In this document: positions 1 through 9,000 of the stretch, one piece after another
Numbering within the stretch: the stretch's first letter is position 1
Layout of the letters: each line of letters begins with the position of its first letter
Origin: Stenotrophomonas sp. UBA2302
GTDB taxonomy: Bacteria > Pseudomonadota > Gammaproteobacteria > Xanthomonadales > Xanthomonadaceae
Assembly (NCBI GenBank): GCA_002345545.1
Contig: DDVW01000006.1
Location: 39,906-57,944, forward strand
DNA: 18,039 bases
Direction: 5' to 3'
Program-made: the position numbers and the translations under genes
Notes under the pieces: model-generated
Databases searched by the model: none
The model's input: only the letters and a program-made list of their open reading frames with translations
What the model was told of the DNA's origin: nothing

Positions 1-635
1 TAGCCGAGATGGCGCGAAGGCGTCAGGGTATTGGGCAGCAGTTCCAGGTCGCGCACATAGCCCAGTGGCAGTGCCGGGTCCAGGCGCAGCACGCGGGAGG
101 CAAGGCCGGGCGCCTCCAGCCCCAGTTGCGCACTGATGGCAGCCAGATCGATACGGGTGGCCAACCAGGTCTGCGGCTGCTGCGTCGCGGCCAGCGCCGG
201 TCCGAGCACCAGCCCCGCCGACGGTGCCGGCGCCCACAGTCCCTGCAGTTCGGCCATGCCCTGTTGCGCGGTGACCGGCGGCAGCACGCGATCGGCGGAA
301 ACCGGCAACCAGCCCAGATCCACCAGCACCGTCAGCCCGTCGTGCGCGCGTGCGGCCTGGTACACCTTGATGCCCGCCCGGCCATCACGCAGCTGGTTGT
401 CCAGCAGCACGGTTCCCGGCAGGAACCGCAGCCGCTCACGCACCCAGTGCAGTTCCTGTGGCGAGGCCGCGGCCTGGGACAGGCTGACCGCGGCTCCCCC
501 GTCAACAGGGGATTGCGCCAGCAGCGCCTGTTTCTCGTGCATGCGCTGCAGCTGCCACCCTCCCAGCAGGCAGAACAGCGTCGCCACCACCACCGCCAGC
601 GTCCAGCCGAACACCTTCGTGTGCTGTCGCGTCAT
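1..635 (-). CDS. SURF1 family cytochrome c oxidase assembly protein (3' end outside window)
   Basis: This is a partial gene, 211 codons from ATG at 635 and still open at base 1. SURF1/Shy1 proteins are inner-membrane factors that help haem a insertion into subunit I of aa3 oxidases. One transmembrane helix lies at about residues 9-26, followed at once by the family signature GGWQLQRMHEK. Further on come a DNQLRDGRAG segment and, at the edge, NTLTPSRHLGY, which resembles the conserved NT-PxRHxxYA stretch ahead of the missing second helix; about 25-40 residues are therefore expected to be missing. No good ribosome binding site precedes the ATG, but no other in-frame start lies close by. It is divergent from the DUF2909 gene at 693 and lies next to the coxBAC operon, as SURF1 genes usually do. 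Family assignment is from recognised motifs. Confidence 0.88.
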   Translation of the reverse strand, partial: MTRQHTKVFGWTLAVVVATLFCLLGGWQLQRMHEKQALLAQSPVDGGAAVSLSQAAASPQELHWVRERLRFLPGTVLLDNQLRDGRAGIKVYQAARAHDGLTVLVDLGWLPVSADRVLPPVTAQQGMAELQGLWAPAPSAGLVLGPALAATQQPQTWLATRIDLAAISAQLGLEAPGLASRVLRLDPALPLGYVRDLELLPNTLTPSRHLG

Positions 636-692
636 GACAAGCCGTCGCCGAGCAGGTGATATAGCACTGCCTTCCCACTCATCGAGCCACGC

Positions 693-911
693 ATGAATGA
701 TTCGCTGAAGACCCTGCTGGTAGTCGCATTCTTGATCGTCATCGTCTGGAATCTGGGAGCGGGCCTGTATTACCTGATGATCGACCGCGGCCAGACCAAG
801 CGCACGGTCAACGCATTGACCCGGCGCATCGCGCTGTCTGTGGTGTTGATCCTGCTGGTGGCCGTGGGCATCTATTCTGGCTGGATCAAGCCCCACGGCG
901 TGGGTGGCTGA
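693..911 (+). CDS. DUF2909 twin-transmembrane protein
   Basis: A 72-residue protein with two hydrophobic helices, about residues 6-27 and 45-64, joined by a short basic loop (DRGQTKRTVNALTRR). This matches the DUF2909 'twin transmembrane protein' family, whose genes commonly sit between coxC and SURF1 in proteobacterial cytochrome oxidase loci. A role in oxidase biogenesis is inferred from that position; no biochemical function is known to me. It is transcribed against coxC (convergent) and away from SURF1 (divergent), so it has its own promoter. A weak candidate is ATGACA (634-639), an 18-base spacer and GATATA (658-663), overlapping the SURF1 start codon. The Shine-Dalgarno sequence is poor. 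Confidence 0.85.
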   Translation: MNDSLKTLLVVAFLIVIVWNLGAGLYYLMIDRGQTKRTVNALTRRIALSVVLILLVAVGIYSGWIKPHGVGG

Positions 912-918
912 AACAGGA

Positions 919-948
919 CGGTGAATGGGCCCGATGCCGCATTCACCG
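919..948. terminator. Hairpin between convergent genes (DUF2909 / coxC)
   Basis: A perfect 9-bp inverted repeat pairs CGGTGAATG (919-927) with CATTCACCG (940-948). An inner GGC (928-930) pairs with GCC (936-938), leaving one bulged G, for a 12-bp stem overall. It starts 7 bases after the DUF2909 stop and ends 36 bases before the coxC stop, the expected place for a bidirectional terminator. No T-tract follows on either strand, so it may instead stabilise 3' ends. Confidence 0.5.
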
Positions 949-983
949 CCCGCGTGACTACGCCGGCATCGTGTCCGTCGCGC

Positions 984-1859
984 TTACAGCACGTAGACGA
1001 ACAGGAACAGCATCAGCCACACCACATCGACAAAGTGCCAGTACCATGCCGCCGCCTCGAAACCGAAGTGGTTGTCGCGGGTGAAATGGCCCTTGGCCGA
1101 ACGCAGCCACATCACGATCAGCATGATCGTCCCCAGCGCCACGTGTACGCCGTGGAAGCCGGTCAACATGAAGAAGGTCGAGCCATAGATGCCCGACCCC
1201 ATGGTCAGGTTCAATTCGCGATAGGCGTGGATGTATTCCTCGGCCTGGAAGAACAGGAACAGGCAACCCAGCAGTACCGTCGCTCCCAGCCAGATCAGCA
1301 ACTGCCTGCGGTTGCCGGCCTTGAGCGCATGGTGGGCGATGGTCAGGGTCACCCCGGAGGTCAACAGGATCAGGGTGTTGACCAGCGGCAGACCCCAGGC
1401 CGGTATTGTTTGGAAGGCTCCCCCGACCGCTCCCGGGCCGTTGGTCGGCCATGCCGCGGAATAGCCCTCCCACAGCAGCTCGTTGGTCATCACCCCGTGG
1501 CCCTCCCCGCCCAGCCACGGCAAGCCCATGTTGCGGGTGTAGAACAGGGCGCCGAAGAACGCACCGAAGAACATCACTTCCGAGAAGATGAACCAGATCA
1601 TCCCCATCCGGAACGAACCATCGACCTGGTGGTTGTAGTGGCCGCCGACCGATTCGCGGATGACATCCCCGAACCAGAGGAACAGGGTAAATACCAGCAT
1701 CGCCAGCCCGATGAAAAACGTCCATTGGCCCCAGCTGGTGTCGTTGAGCCAGCTGGCCACTCCCACCATCAGCACCAGCATGGCGACCGAGCCGACAAAG
1801 GGCCAACGGCTCTGGCTCGGCACGAAATAGACATTGGCATCAGGCGTGTTGTGGGCCAT
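984..1859 (-). CDS. coxC: Cytochrome c oxidase subunit III
   Basis: A 291-residue polytopic membrane protein, subunit III (CtaE) of the aa3-type cytochrome c oxidase. It binds subunit I and sustains turnover and proton uptake, but carries no metal centre. The start MAHNTPDANVYFVPSQSRWP is typical of the family. Seven hydrophobic helices follow, including the conserved GFHGVHVALGTIMLI region and the C-terminal WYWHFVDVVWLMLF segment, and the length is normal. The gene lies 26 bases downstream of ctaG on the same strand and appears to be last in the oxidase operon. The ATG at 1859 begins at the conserved N-terminus, so the start is secure. An alternative-frame open frame within it (958-1806) is a shadow. 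Confidence 0.97.
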   Translation of the reverse strand: MAHNTPDANVYFVPSQSRWPFVGSVAMLVLMVGVASWLNDTSWGQWTFFIGLAMLVFTLFLWFGDVIRESVGGHYNHQVDGSFRMGMIWFIFSEVMFFGAFFGALFYTRNMGLPWLGGEGHGVMTNELLWEGYSAAWPTNGPGAVGGAFQTIPAWGLPLVNTLILLTSGVTLTIAHHALKAGNRRQLLIWLGATVLLGCLFLFFQAEEYIHAYRELNLTMGSGIYGSTFFMLTGFHGVHVALGTIMLIVMWLRSAKGHFTRDNHFGFEAAAWYWHFVDVVWLMLFLFVYVL

Positions 1860-1885
1860 GGTTCGCTTCCGGGTCCGTGATCTGG

Positions 1886-2467
1886 TCAGGGAGCTGCATG
1901 CGCAGCGGTTCCGGCCACAGCCGGAACCAGTTGCTCAGTCAGCGCGTCATTCTTGTAGAACGTATAGGACAGGGTGATGGTCTTGATGTCGGCGGGCAGG
2001 TCCGGATCGACGATGAAGCGCACCGGCATGTCACGCATCTCCCCGGCCTGCAAGGTCTGGGCGGTGAAGCAGAAGCACTCGGCCTTGGTGAAGTAGCCCG
2101 ACGCACGCGCCGGCGCCACCGACGGCACCGCGCTGCCCACCAACGTGCGGTCGCTGTCGTTGCGGGCGAAATACATCGCCTCGTTCAACTCGCCGGGCAC
2201 CACATCCATGGTCAGCTGCTCGGGATGGAACGCCCACGGCAGTTTCGAATTGACCCCGCCGTCGAACTCCACCCGCACCGTACGCGTGCCGTCCCCCGCC
2301 CGCGTGGTCGCCATCTGGCTGGCGCCGCGTTCAAGGCGCACGCCAAAGACCTTCTCGCAGGCGATGCGGTACAGCGGCACCAGCGAGAACGTCAGCACGA
2401 ACACCGCCAGCGCCACCGCGATCAGGCGGCCCAGGCCGGCACTGTGCTTGGAGGCGGGAGCGGTCAA
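1886..2467 (-). CDS. ctaG: Cytochrome c oxidase assembly protein CtaG/Cox11 (TTG start)
   Basis: A 193-residue copper chaperone that delivers copper to the CuB site of subunit I. It has one N-terminal transmembrane helix (about residues 13-32) and a periplasmic immunoglobulin-like domain. The Cu(I)-binding signature ECFCF is present with cysteines at 131 and 133, and the conserved membrane-proximal cysteine is at 37 in PLYRIAC. The start is a TTG at 2467-2465 that overlaps the TGA stop (2466-2464) of the upstream 44-residue gene, giving a TTGA junction. A GGAG lies 10 bases upstream, and no in-frame ATG lies nearby on the 5' side. Both the overlap and the rare start suggest translational coupling. 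Family length is normal. Confidence 0.95.
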   Translation of the reverse strand: MTAPASKHSAGLGRLIAVALAVFVLTFSLVPLYRIACEKVFGVRLERGASQMATTRAGDGTRTVRVEFDGGVNSKLPWAFHPEQLTMDVVPGELNEAMYFARNDSDRTLVGSAVPSVAPARASGYFTKAECFCFTAQTLQAGEMRDMPVRFIVDPDLPADIKTITLSYTFYKNDALTEQLVPAVAGTAAHAAP

Positions 2468-2598
2468 TGTGCGAGCACTCCGGACAGGATGAAGCCGACG
2501 TAGATCGCCACCGCCACCATCCCCATCACCAGCGCGGTACGCCGTGAGCGGCGGCGGCGCAGCATCAGCTCATCGGATGCCAGCTTGCGGGTTTCCAT
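2464..2598 (-). CDS. Small single-span membrane protein, cytochrome oxidase small assembly protein-like
   Basis: A 44-codon gene read from ATG at 2598. The protein has a basic cytoplasmic-type segment (RRRRSRR, residues 14-20) and one hydrophobic helix (about 22-43, [18 protein letters not shown]). A strong ribosome binding site GAGGAG lies 9 bases before the ATG and overlaps the end of coxA, whose stop is only 13 bases upstream. Its own TGA overlaps the TTG start of ctaG. The position between coxA and ctaG, the basic stretch and the single helix match a class of roughly 40-residue proteins annotated elsewhere as cytochrome oxidase small assembly proteins. The family link is from memory and similarity is loose; that it is a real gene is well supported by the signals. 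Confidence 0.82.
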   Translation of the reverse strand: METRKLASDELMLRRRRSRRTALVMGMVAVAIYVGFILSGVLAH

Positions 2599-2611
2599 CG
2601 TCGGCCGCTCC

Positions 2612-4222
2612 TCAGTGGGTGACATCGTCGTGGGCCAGGTCGCCCGGCTTGATCACCGGCGGCACCGTGAAGGTGTGCGCGGGCGCCGGCGAGGGCACGG
2701 TCCATTCCAGTCCCTTGGCGGCCTCCCAGGCCCGTGCATCGGCACGCCTGCCGCTGCGCAGCGAGCTCAGCAGGATGGTCGCCATCAGGAACGGAGTGAC
2801 GAACATGCCGAATGCGCCGATGGAGCTGATCAGGTTCCAGTCGGCAAACACCGGGTTGTAGTCGGGAATGCGGCGCGGCATGCCGGCCAGGCCGAGGAAG
2901 TGCTGCGGGAAGAACAGCAGGTTGACGAACACCATCGTCCACCAGAAATGGAACTTGCCCCAGAACTCGTTGTACATGCGCCCGGTCCACTTCGGCCACC
3001 AGTAATAGACCGCCGCGATCAGCGCCAGCACCGAGCCGGTCACCAGCACGTAGTGGAAATGCGCCACCACGAAATAGGTGTCGTGGTACTGGAAGTCGGC
3101 CGGCACGATGGCCAGCATCAGCCCGGAGAAACCGCCGATGGAGAACAGCACCACGAACGCGATGGAGAACAGCATCGGCGTCTCGAACGTCAGCGAGCCC
3201 TCCCACATGGTGCTGACCCAGTTGAAGACCTTCACCCCGGTGGGGATCGAGATCAGCATGGTGGCGAACATGAAGTAGATCTCGCCGCCCAGCGGCATGC
3301 CCACGGTGAACATGTGGTGGGCCCACACGATGAACGACAGGAACGCGATGGCGGCGGTGGCGTAGACCATCGCCTGGTAGCCGAACAGCGGCTTGCGACT
3401 GAAGGTAGGGAGGATCTCGCTGACCACGCCGAACGCCGGCAGGATCATGATGTAGACCTCCGGGTGGCCGAAGAACCAGAAGATGTGCTGGTACATCACC
3501 GGGTCACCGCCACCGGCGGCGTTGAAGAAGCTGGTGCCGAAGAACTTGTCGGTCAGCAGCATCGTCACCGCACCGGCCAGCACCGGCATCACCGCGATCA
3601 GCAGGAACGCGGTGATCAGCCAAGTCCAGACGAAGATCGGCATCTTCAGCAGGTCCATGCCCGGCGCGCGCATGTTGAGCACGGTGGCGATGATGTTGAT
3701 CGCGCCCATGATCGAGCTGATGCCGGCCACGTGGATGGCGAACACGCTGAAGGCGACGTTGTAGCCGCCCTGCAGCGACAGCGGCGGGTACATGGTCCAG
3801 CCACCGGCCGGCGCGCCGCCGGGCAGGAACAGGGTCAGCAGCAGCAGGGTGAAGGCCACTGGCAGCAGCCAGAACGACCAGTTGTTCATGCGTGGCAGCG
3901 CCATGTCCGGCGCGCCGATCTGCAGCGGGATCATCCAGTTGGCCAGGCCGACGAAGGCCGGCATCACGCCACCGAAGATCATCACCAGCGCGTGCACGGT
4001 GGTCATCTGGTTGAAGAATTCCGGCTTGACGAACTGCAGGCCGGGCTGCGCCAGTTCCAACCGGATCACCACGCTCATCGCTGCCCCGATGATGAACATC
4101 AGGAAGCTGAAAAGCAGGTACAGCGTGCCGATGTCCTTGTGGTTGGTGGAGAAGAACCAGCGTTCGAAGAAGCCTTGTTGATGGCCGTGGTGACCGGTGT
4201 GATCCACTGCGGAATTCGCCAT
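2612..4222 (-). CDS. coxA: Cytochrome c oxidase subunit I (aa3 type, A1 family)
   Basis: A 536-residue catalytic subunit with 12 predicted helices, reducing oxygen to water while pumping protons. All ligands are visible: His77 and His390 (haem a), His388 (haem a3), His253, His302 and His303 (CuB), and Tyr257 for the His-Tyr cross-link in GHPEVY. D-channel residues Asp106 with Asn113/Asn114 and Glu255, and K-channel Lys331, are present. The Glu in GHPEVY places it in the A1 class. Spacing between ligands matches the Paracoccus enzyme from helix VI onward. The start ATG at 4222 is preceded by GAGG 10 bases upstream, and the N-terminus [14 protein letters not shown] is conserved. It lies 65 bases downstream of coxB and 13 bases upstream of the 44-residue gene. 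Confidence 0.98.
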   Translation of the reverse strand: MANSAVDHTGHHGHQQGFFERWFFSTNHKDIGTLYLLFSFLMFIIGAAMSVVIRLELAQPGLQFVKPEFFNQMTTVHALVMIFGGVMPAFVGLANWMIPLQIGAPDMALPRMNNWSFWLLPVAFTLLLLTLFLPGGAPAGGWTMYPPLSLQGGYNVAFSVFAIHVAGISSIMGAINIIATVLNMRAPGMDLLKMPIFVWTWLITAFLLIAVMPVLAGAVTMLLTDKFFGTSFFNAAGGGDPVMYQHIFWFFGHPEVYIMILPAFGVVSEILPTFSRKPLFGYQAMVYATAAIAFLSFIVWAHHMFTVGMPLGGEIYFMFATMLISIPTGVKVFNWVSTMWEGSLTFETPMLFSIAFVVLFSIGGFSGLMLAIVPADFQYHDTYFVVAHFHYVLVTGSVLALIAAVYYWWPKWTGRMYNEFWGKFHFWWTMVFVNLLFFPQHFLGLAGMPRRIPDYNPVFADWNLISSIGAFGMFVTPFLMATILLSSLRSGRRADARAWEAAKGLEWTVPSPAPAHTFTVPPVIKPGDLAHDDVTH

Positions 4223-4260
4223 TGCAACTACACCTCGTTAATCCAGTTTCCAGGCATCGC

Positions 4261-4276
4261 GCCGGCCTGCGCCGGC
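4261..4276 (-). other. Intercistronic hairpin between coxB and coxA
   Basis: GCCGGC (4261-4266) and GCCGGC (4271-4276) can pair around a 4-base loop (CTGC on the plus strand). It lies in the 65-base gap between the coxB stop and the coxA start. There is no T-tract, so it is more likely an mRNA-stability or processing element than a terminator. It is short and GC-rich and could be chance. Confidence 0.3.
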
Positions 4277-4287
4277 ACGCAGTGGGA

Positions 4288-5223
4288 TCAGACGCCGCTG
4301 TCGACCTGCTCGGCAGGCGCGGCGTCAGCTTCCGGCATTCCGGCTTGCGGTACATCGGCTTCCGGTACGGCGGCCGCGGGTTCGGCAGCGGGCGCGGGTG
4401 CGGGTTTGCGTGAAGCCAGCCATGTCTTGAACTCGTCCTTCGACACCGCCTTGACCACGACCGGCATGAAGCCATGGTCCTTGCCACACAGCTCCGCGCA
4501 CTGGCCGCGATAGATGCCTTCGCGCTCGATGCTGGTCCAGCGCTCATTGATGTAGCCGGGCACCGCGTCCTGCTTCCAGCCCAGCGCCGGCACCCACCAG
4601 GCGTGGATCACATCATCGGAGGTGATGACGAAACGGACCTTGGTGTCGACCGGCAGCACCAGCGGATTGTCCACATCCAGCAGGTAGTGCGGGTCGCTGT
4701 CCACTGTCGGCACCACACCGCTCTGGCGGACCTCGTCGGACTTGCGGTCCATGCGGCTGGTGAAGGCCACGTTCTCGCCGAGATATTCGTACTTCCACAT
4801 CCACTGGTAGCCGGTGATCTTCACCGTCATTTCCGAGTCGCGGTAGTCGTACATCGCGATCAGCTTGGCGGTGGCCGGCCAGGCCATCACCACCAGCACG
4901 ATGATCGGAATGACGGTCCAGATGACCTCGGCCTTGGTGTTGTGGCTGAACTGCTTGGCCACCGCCCCTTTGGACTTGCGGAACTTGAAGATCGCATAGG
5001 CCATCGCCGAGAACACCAGCACGCCGATCACCGCACAGACCCACACCGCGACCATGTGCGCTTCCCACGCCATCTGCGAGGTATGGGTGACCCCCTTGCC
5101 CATGTTCAGCTGCCACGGCTTCGGATCAGCCGATTGCGCCCATGCGCCCGCCGCCGGCAGCAGCATCGCCGCAACGGCCCACCCGGATTTCACTGCCCCG
5201 CCCCACCTGTTGCTTTGCTTCAT
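4288..5223 (-). CDS. coxB: Cytochrome c oxidase subunit II
   Basis: A 311-residue subunit that accepts electrons from cytochrome c at the binuclear CuA centre. It has a signal peptide (about residues 1-29, ending AGAWA), two transmembrane helices (about 50-75 and 95-115) and a periplasmic cupredoxin domain. The CuA ligands are complete: His207, Cys242, Glu244, Cys246, His250 and Met253, and the 35-residue His-Cys spacing equals that of the Paracoccus subunit. The electron-entry region YQWMWKYEY is present. There is no haem c domain. The last 38 residues (274-311) form an Ala/Pro/Glu-rich tail, probably disordered. The ATG at 5223 is preferred over longer in-frame starts because AAGGG lies upstream at good spacing and the signal peptide begins there. 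The DUF2244 gene stops 16 bases upstream. Confidence 0.97.
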   Translation of the reverse strand: MKQSNRWGGAVKSGWAVAAMLLPAAGAWAQSADPKPWQLNMGKGVTHTSQMAWEAHMVAVWVCAVIGVLVFSAMAYAIFKFRKSKGAVAKQFSHNTKAEVIWTVIPIIVLVVMAWPATAKLIAMYDYRDSEMTVKITGYQWMWKYEYLGENVAFTSRMDRKSDEVRQSGVVPTVDSDPHYLLDVDNPLVLPVDTKVRFVITSDDVIHAWWVPALGWKQDAVPGYINERWTSIEREGIYRGQCAELCGKDHGFMPVVVKAVSKDEFKTWLASRKPAPAPAAEPAAAVPEADVPQAGMPEADAAPAEQVDSGV

Positions 5224-5239
5224 GCCTGGACCCTTGACG

Positions 5240-5713
5240 TCATCGGTTGCAGCCATTGCTGGCCGCGAGCAAGCCTTCAAGTGTCACCGCAAGTTCCCGG
5301 CGTTCGACGGGCGCGAGGAAACTCCCCACTTCGACCCGCCTGCCACTGGAAACCAGCAGGACCCGTTCTTTCTCGACCACCACGCGTACCCAGTACGGAT
5401 GCGCATGGAAGGTCGGTGAACTCCCGGCTGCGGGAATGACTTCCACGCAATCGGGTCCTACCCGGATCTCTTCCCGGCGTTCGCCGCTGCGCCATACCGC
5501 ACGCAACGCCACGCCCACCAGAAAGCAGTGCAACAGCGCGAAGGCCGGAGCGAGGACATTTCCAGCCAGCCAACCGAGGATGGCGGTGAAAAGCATCAGT
5601 CCTGCCAACGCAGCGAACAACTGGACGAACTGCCGGGCATCGAGTGCCCGTGGGGGATGCAGCACCAGCTGCGCACGTGAGTCGCCGGAAACCTGCCGAA
5701 GCACCTCGATCAT
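5240..5713 (-). CDS. DUF2244 family membrane protein, first gene of the cox operon
   Basis: A 157-residue protein with two close helices (about residues 30-50 and 53-73) followed by a soluble beta-rich domain ending in FLAPVERRELAVTLEGLL. The layout and the C-terminal motif F(L)xPxER match the DUF2244 family, often found beside cytochrome oxidase genes. Its biochemical function is unknown; a role in oxidase assembly is guessed from position only. It ends 16 bases before coxB and is the first gene behind the promoter at 5750-5778. The ribosome binding site before the ATG at 5713 is weak. Confidence 0.88.
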   Translation of the reverse strand: MIEVLRQVSGDSRAQLVLHPPRALDARQFVQLFAALAGLMLFTAILGWLAGNVLAPAFALLHCFLVGVALRAVWRSGERREEIRVGPDCVEVIPAAGSSPTFHAHPYWVRVVVEKERVLLVSSGRRVEVGSFLAPVERRELAVTLEGLLAASNGCNR

Positions 5714-5749
5714 GTCGCAGCCGCGTCCATACCGCGGATAACGGCTTCG

Positions 5750-5778
5750 ATGGTAGCCCCGTCAAATCACACCGGCAA
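5750..5778 (-). promoter_or_regulatory. Predicted sigma-70 promoter of the cox operon
   Basis: On the minus strand a -35 TTGCCG (5778-5773), a 17-base spacer and a -10 TACCAT (5755-5750) each match the consensus at four of six positions. Transcription would begin near 5743, giving a leader of about 30 bases before the DUF2244 ATG. A second -35-like TTGACG lies between the two elements but has no good -10 partner. Confidence 0.5.
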
Positions 5779-6010
5779 GGGTTCATTCATCATTGTTGTG
5801 ATTGCTGCAGCGCACACTGGAAATGCCAAGAACAACATCAACATCGGCAGATAAACTGACGTAATCGGCACAATTAGGCCGAACCACCATGAAAGTGAAA
5901 TATCTCTTCCATATCAATGACTAAGCTGGACTATGGAGGCCACATAAGGGGCTATTAATTCGCCCTTTGCCGATTAAAATAGCCAAATCCCAACGTGTCC
6001 CGATGTGGTC
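5779..6010. promoter_or_regulatory. AT-rich divergent regulatory region upstream of putA
   Basis: This stretch between the cox operon promoter and putA is clearly more AT-rich than its surroundings. A -10-like TAAAAT lies at 5975-5980 in the correct orientation and distance for putA, but I find no convincing -35 at normal spacing, which suggests an activator. An imperfect repeat AAGGG (5946-5950) with CCCTT (5963-5967) brackets TATTAATT and could be an operator. ATCGGCA occurs twice (about 5844 and 5865). I see no gene in it. Confidence 0.4.
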
Positions 6011-9000
6011 ATGCCCATGAATGCAAGCGCTTCTCCCCACGCTGCCGCGGCGCTGCCGCTGCTCTCGTCCGAACTGCCACCGAAGCCTGCCGCATTGCGC
6101 CAGGCCATCACCGATGGCTGGCTGAAAGACGAGGCCAGCCACGTCCGTGAGCTGCTGGAACAGGCGCGCCTGCCTGCCGCCGAACAGGCGCAGGTGCAGG
6201 CCACCGCCGCCGACCTGGTGCGCCGTGTGCGCGCCCGCGCCAAGAACCAGGGCGCGATCGAGGCCTTCATGCGCCAGTACGACCTGGGCAGCGAGGAAGG
6301 CGTGCTGCTGATGTGTGTGGCCGAGGCGCTGCTGCGTATTCCGGACCAGGAAACCGCCGACAAGCTGATCCGCGACAAGCTCGGCGAGGCCGACTGGAAA
6401 AAGCACATGGGCCAGTCCGATTCGGTGCTGGTCAACGCCTCGACCTGGGGCCTGATGCTGACCGGGCACCTGGTCGATCTGGCCGATGCCACCAAGCGTG
6501 ACGTGCATGGCGCCTTCAAGCGCCTGATCGGCCGCGTCGGCGAGCCGGTGATCCGCCTGGCCGTGCGTCAGGCGATGAAGATCATGGGCCACCAGTTCGT
6601 CATGGGCCGCACCATCGACGAGGCGCTGGCGCGTTCGCACAAGGGCGACAACAGCAACTACCGCTATTCCTTCGACATGCTCGGCGAAGGCGCGCTGACC
6701 ATGAAGGACGCGCTGCGCTATCTGGAAGACTACCGCCGCGCCATCCACGCCATCGGCAGCGACAACCTCGCCCGTGGCGGCAAAGCCGACGGTGATGTCA
6801 CCGCCTCGCACGGCATCTCGATCAAGCTGTCGGCACTGTACCCGCGCTACGAGCACGCCAAGCGCGAACGCGTGCTGCGCGACCTGGTGCCGGGCGTGCT
6901 GGAACTGGCGCAGCTGGCCAAGTCCTACGGCATCGGCTGCACCGTCGATGCCGAGGAGACCGACCGACTGGAACTGTCGCTGGACATCATCGAACGGGTG
7001 GTCAGCGATCCCTCGCTCAAGGGCTGGGAAGGCTTCGGCATCGTGGTGCAGGCCTACCAGAAGCGCACCCCGTACACGATCGACTACCTGGCCGATCTGG
7101 CCCGGCGCATCGGCCACAAACTGCAGGTGCGTCTGGTCAAGGGCGCGTACTGGGACGCGGAAATCAAGCGCGCGCAGATCGAAGGCCTGGCCGGCTATCC
7201 GGTGTTCACCCGCAAGCAGAACACCGACGTTTCCTACATCGCCTGCGCCAAGCGTCTGTTCGGCCATAGCGATGCGATCTACCCGATGTTCGCCACCCAC
7301 AACGCGCACACCATCGCGGTGATCAAGCAGATCGGCGCCGGCCACACCTACGAGCACCAGAAGCTGCACGGCATGGGCGATGACCTGTATGCCGAGGTGA
7401 TCCCGGCTGACCGTCTGGACGTACCGTGCCGCGTGTATGCGCCTGTCGGCTCGCACGAGGACCTGTTGCCGTACCTGGTGCGCCGCCTGCTCGAGAACGG
7501 CGCCAACTCCAGCTTCGTCAACCGCATCACCGATGACGAGGTCTCCATCGACGAGCTGATCCGCGATCCGGTCGAGGCGGTGTCCTCGTTCGCGTCCATT
7601 CCTCACCCCAAGATCCCGCTGCCGGTTGATCTGCTGCGCAGCCAGAACCACGACAGGAACAATTCCATGGGCATCAACCTCGCCAACGACAACGACCTGC
7701 GCGCTCTGGCCGAACAGCTCAACGCCGCGATCAAGCCGTGGCACGCCGCGCCGCTGGTACCGGGCGCCACCATCACCACCGCCGCACAGCCGGTGACCAA
7801 CCCGGCCGACACGCGCGAGGTGGTCGGCCAGTGGCAGGCCGCCGACGCCGCCACCGTGCAGCAGGCGCTGGCCAACGCCGTGGCCGCGCAGCCGGCGTGG
7901 AACCGCACCCCGGCCGCCAGCCGCGCCGCCATCCTCGAACACGCCGCCGACCAGTTGGAAGCACGCATCGCCGAGTTCATGGCGCTGTGCGTGAAGGAAG
8001 CCGGCAAGAGCCTGCCCGACAGCGTCGCCGAAGTGCGCGAGGCGGTGGACTTCCTGCGCTACTACGCCAAGCAGGCGCGCGCGCAGTTCGGTACCGTCGA
8101 GCAGCTGCCCAGCCCGACCGGCGAATCCAACGAACTGCAGCTGCACGGCCGCGGCGTGTTCGTCTGCATCAGCCCGTGGAACTTCCCGCTGGCGATCTTC
8201 CTGGGCCAGGTCAGCGCCGCGCTGGCCGCCGGCAACAGCGTCATCGCCAAGCCGGCCGAGCAGACCAACCTGGTCGGCTATTACGCGGTGAAGCTGCTGC
8301 TGGACGCCGGCGTGCCGGAAGGCGTGCTGCAGTTCCTGCCGGGCGACGGCGCCACCGTCGGTGCCGCGCTCACCGCCGATCCACGCGTGGCCGGCGTGGC
8401 CTTCACCGGCTCCACCGAGACCGCCCGCGCGATCAACCGCGCGATGGCCGCGCGCGATGCCGCCATCGGTGTGCTGATCGCCGAGACCGGCGGCCAGAAC
8501 GCCTTCATCGCCGACTCCTCGGCGCTGCCCGAGCAGATCGTCAAGGACGCCATCGGCTCGGCCTTCACCTCCGCCGGCCAGCGCTGCTCGGCCGCGCGCG
8601 TGCTGTTCGTGCAGGACGACATCGCCGACAAGGTGATGACCATGCTCGCCGGCGCAATGGCCGAGCTGAAGATCGGCGACCCGGGGCTGCTGTCCACCGA
8701 CGTGGGCCCGGTGATCGATGCCGATGCGCTGCAGATCCTCAGCGACCACGCCAAGCGCATGGACGCCGAGGCCCGCCTGATCGCCGCGGCCAAACTGCCG
8801 GCCGACGCCGCGCACGGCACCTTCTTCGCCCCACGCGCCTACGAGCTGAAGGACCTGAACCAGCTGCACAAGGAGATCTTCGGGCCGGTGCTGCACCTGA
8901 TCCGCTGGAAGGCCGACCAGCTCGACGCGGTGATCGCGCAGATCAACGCCACCGGTTACGGCCTGACCCTGGGTGTGCATTCGCGCATCGACGAGACCGT

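Noticed and set aside
9..696. Two plus-strand frames (216 and 186 codons) at the left edge
   Set aside because: They are antisense to SURF1, which carries the family motifs; they look long only because SURF1 runs off the window.
2585..4513. A 642-codon plus-strand frame opposite coxA
   Set aside because: His/Gln/Arg/Asp-rich low-complexity translation opposite a fully conserved subunit I gene; a shadow frame.
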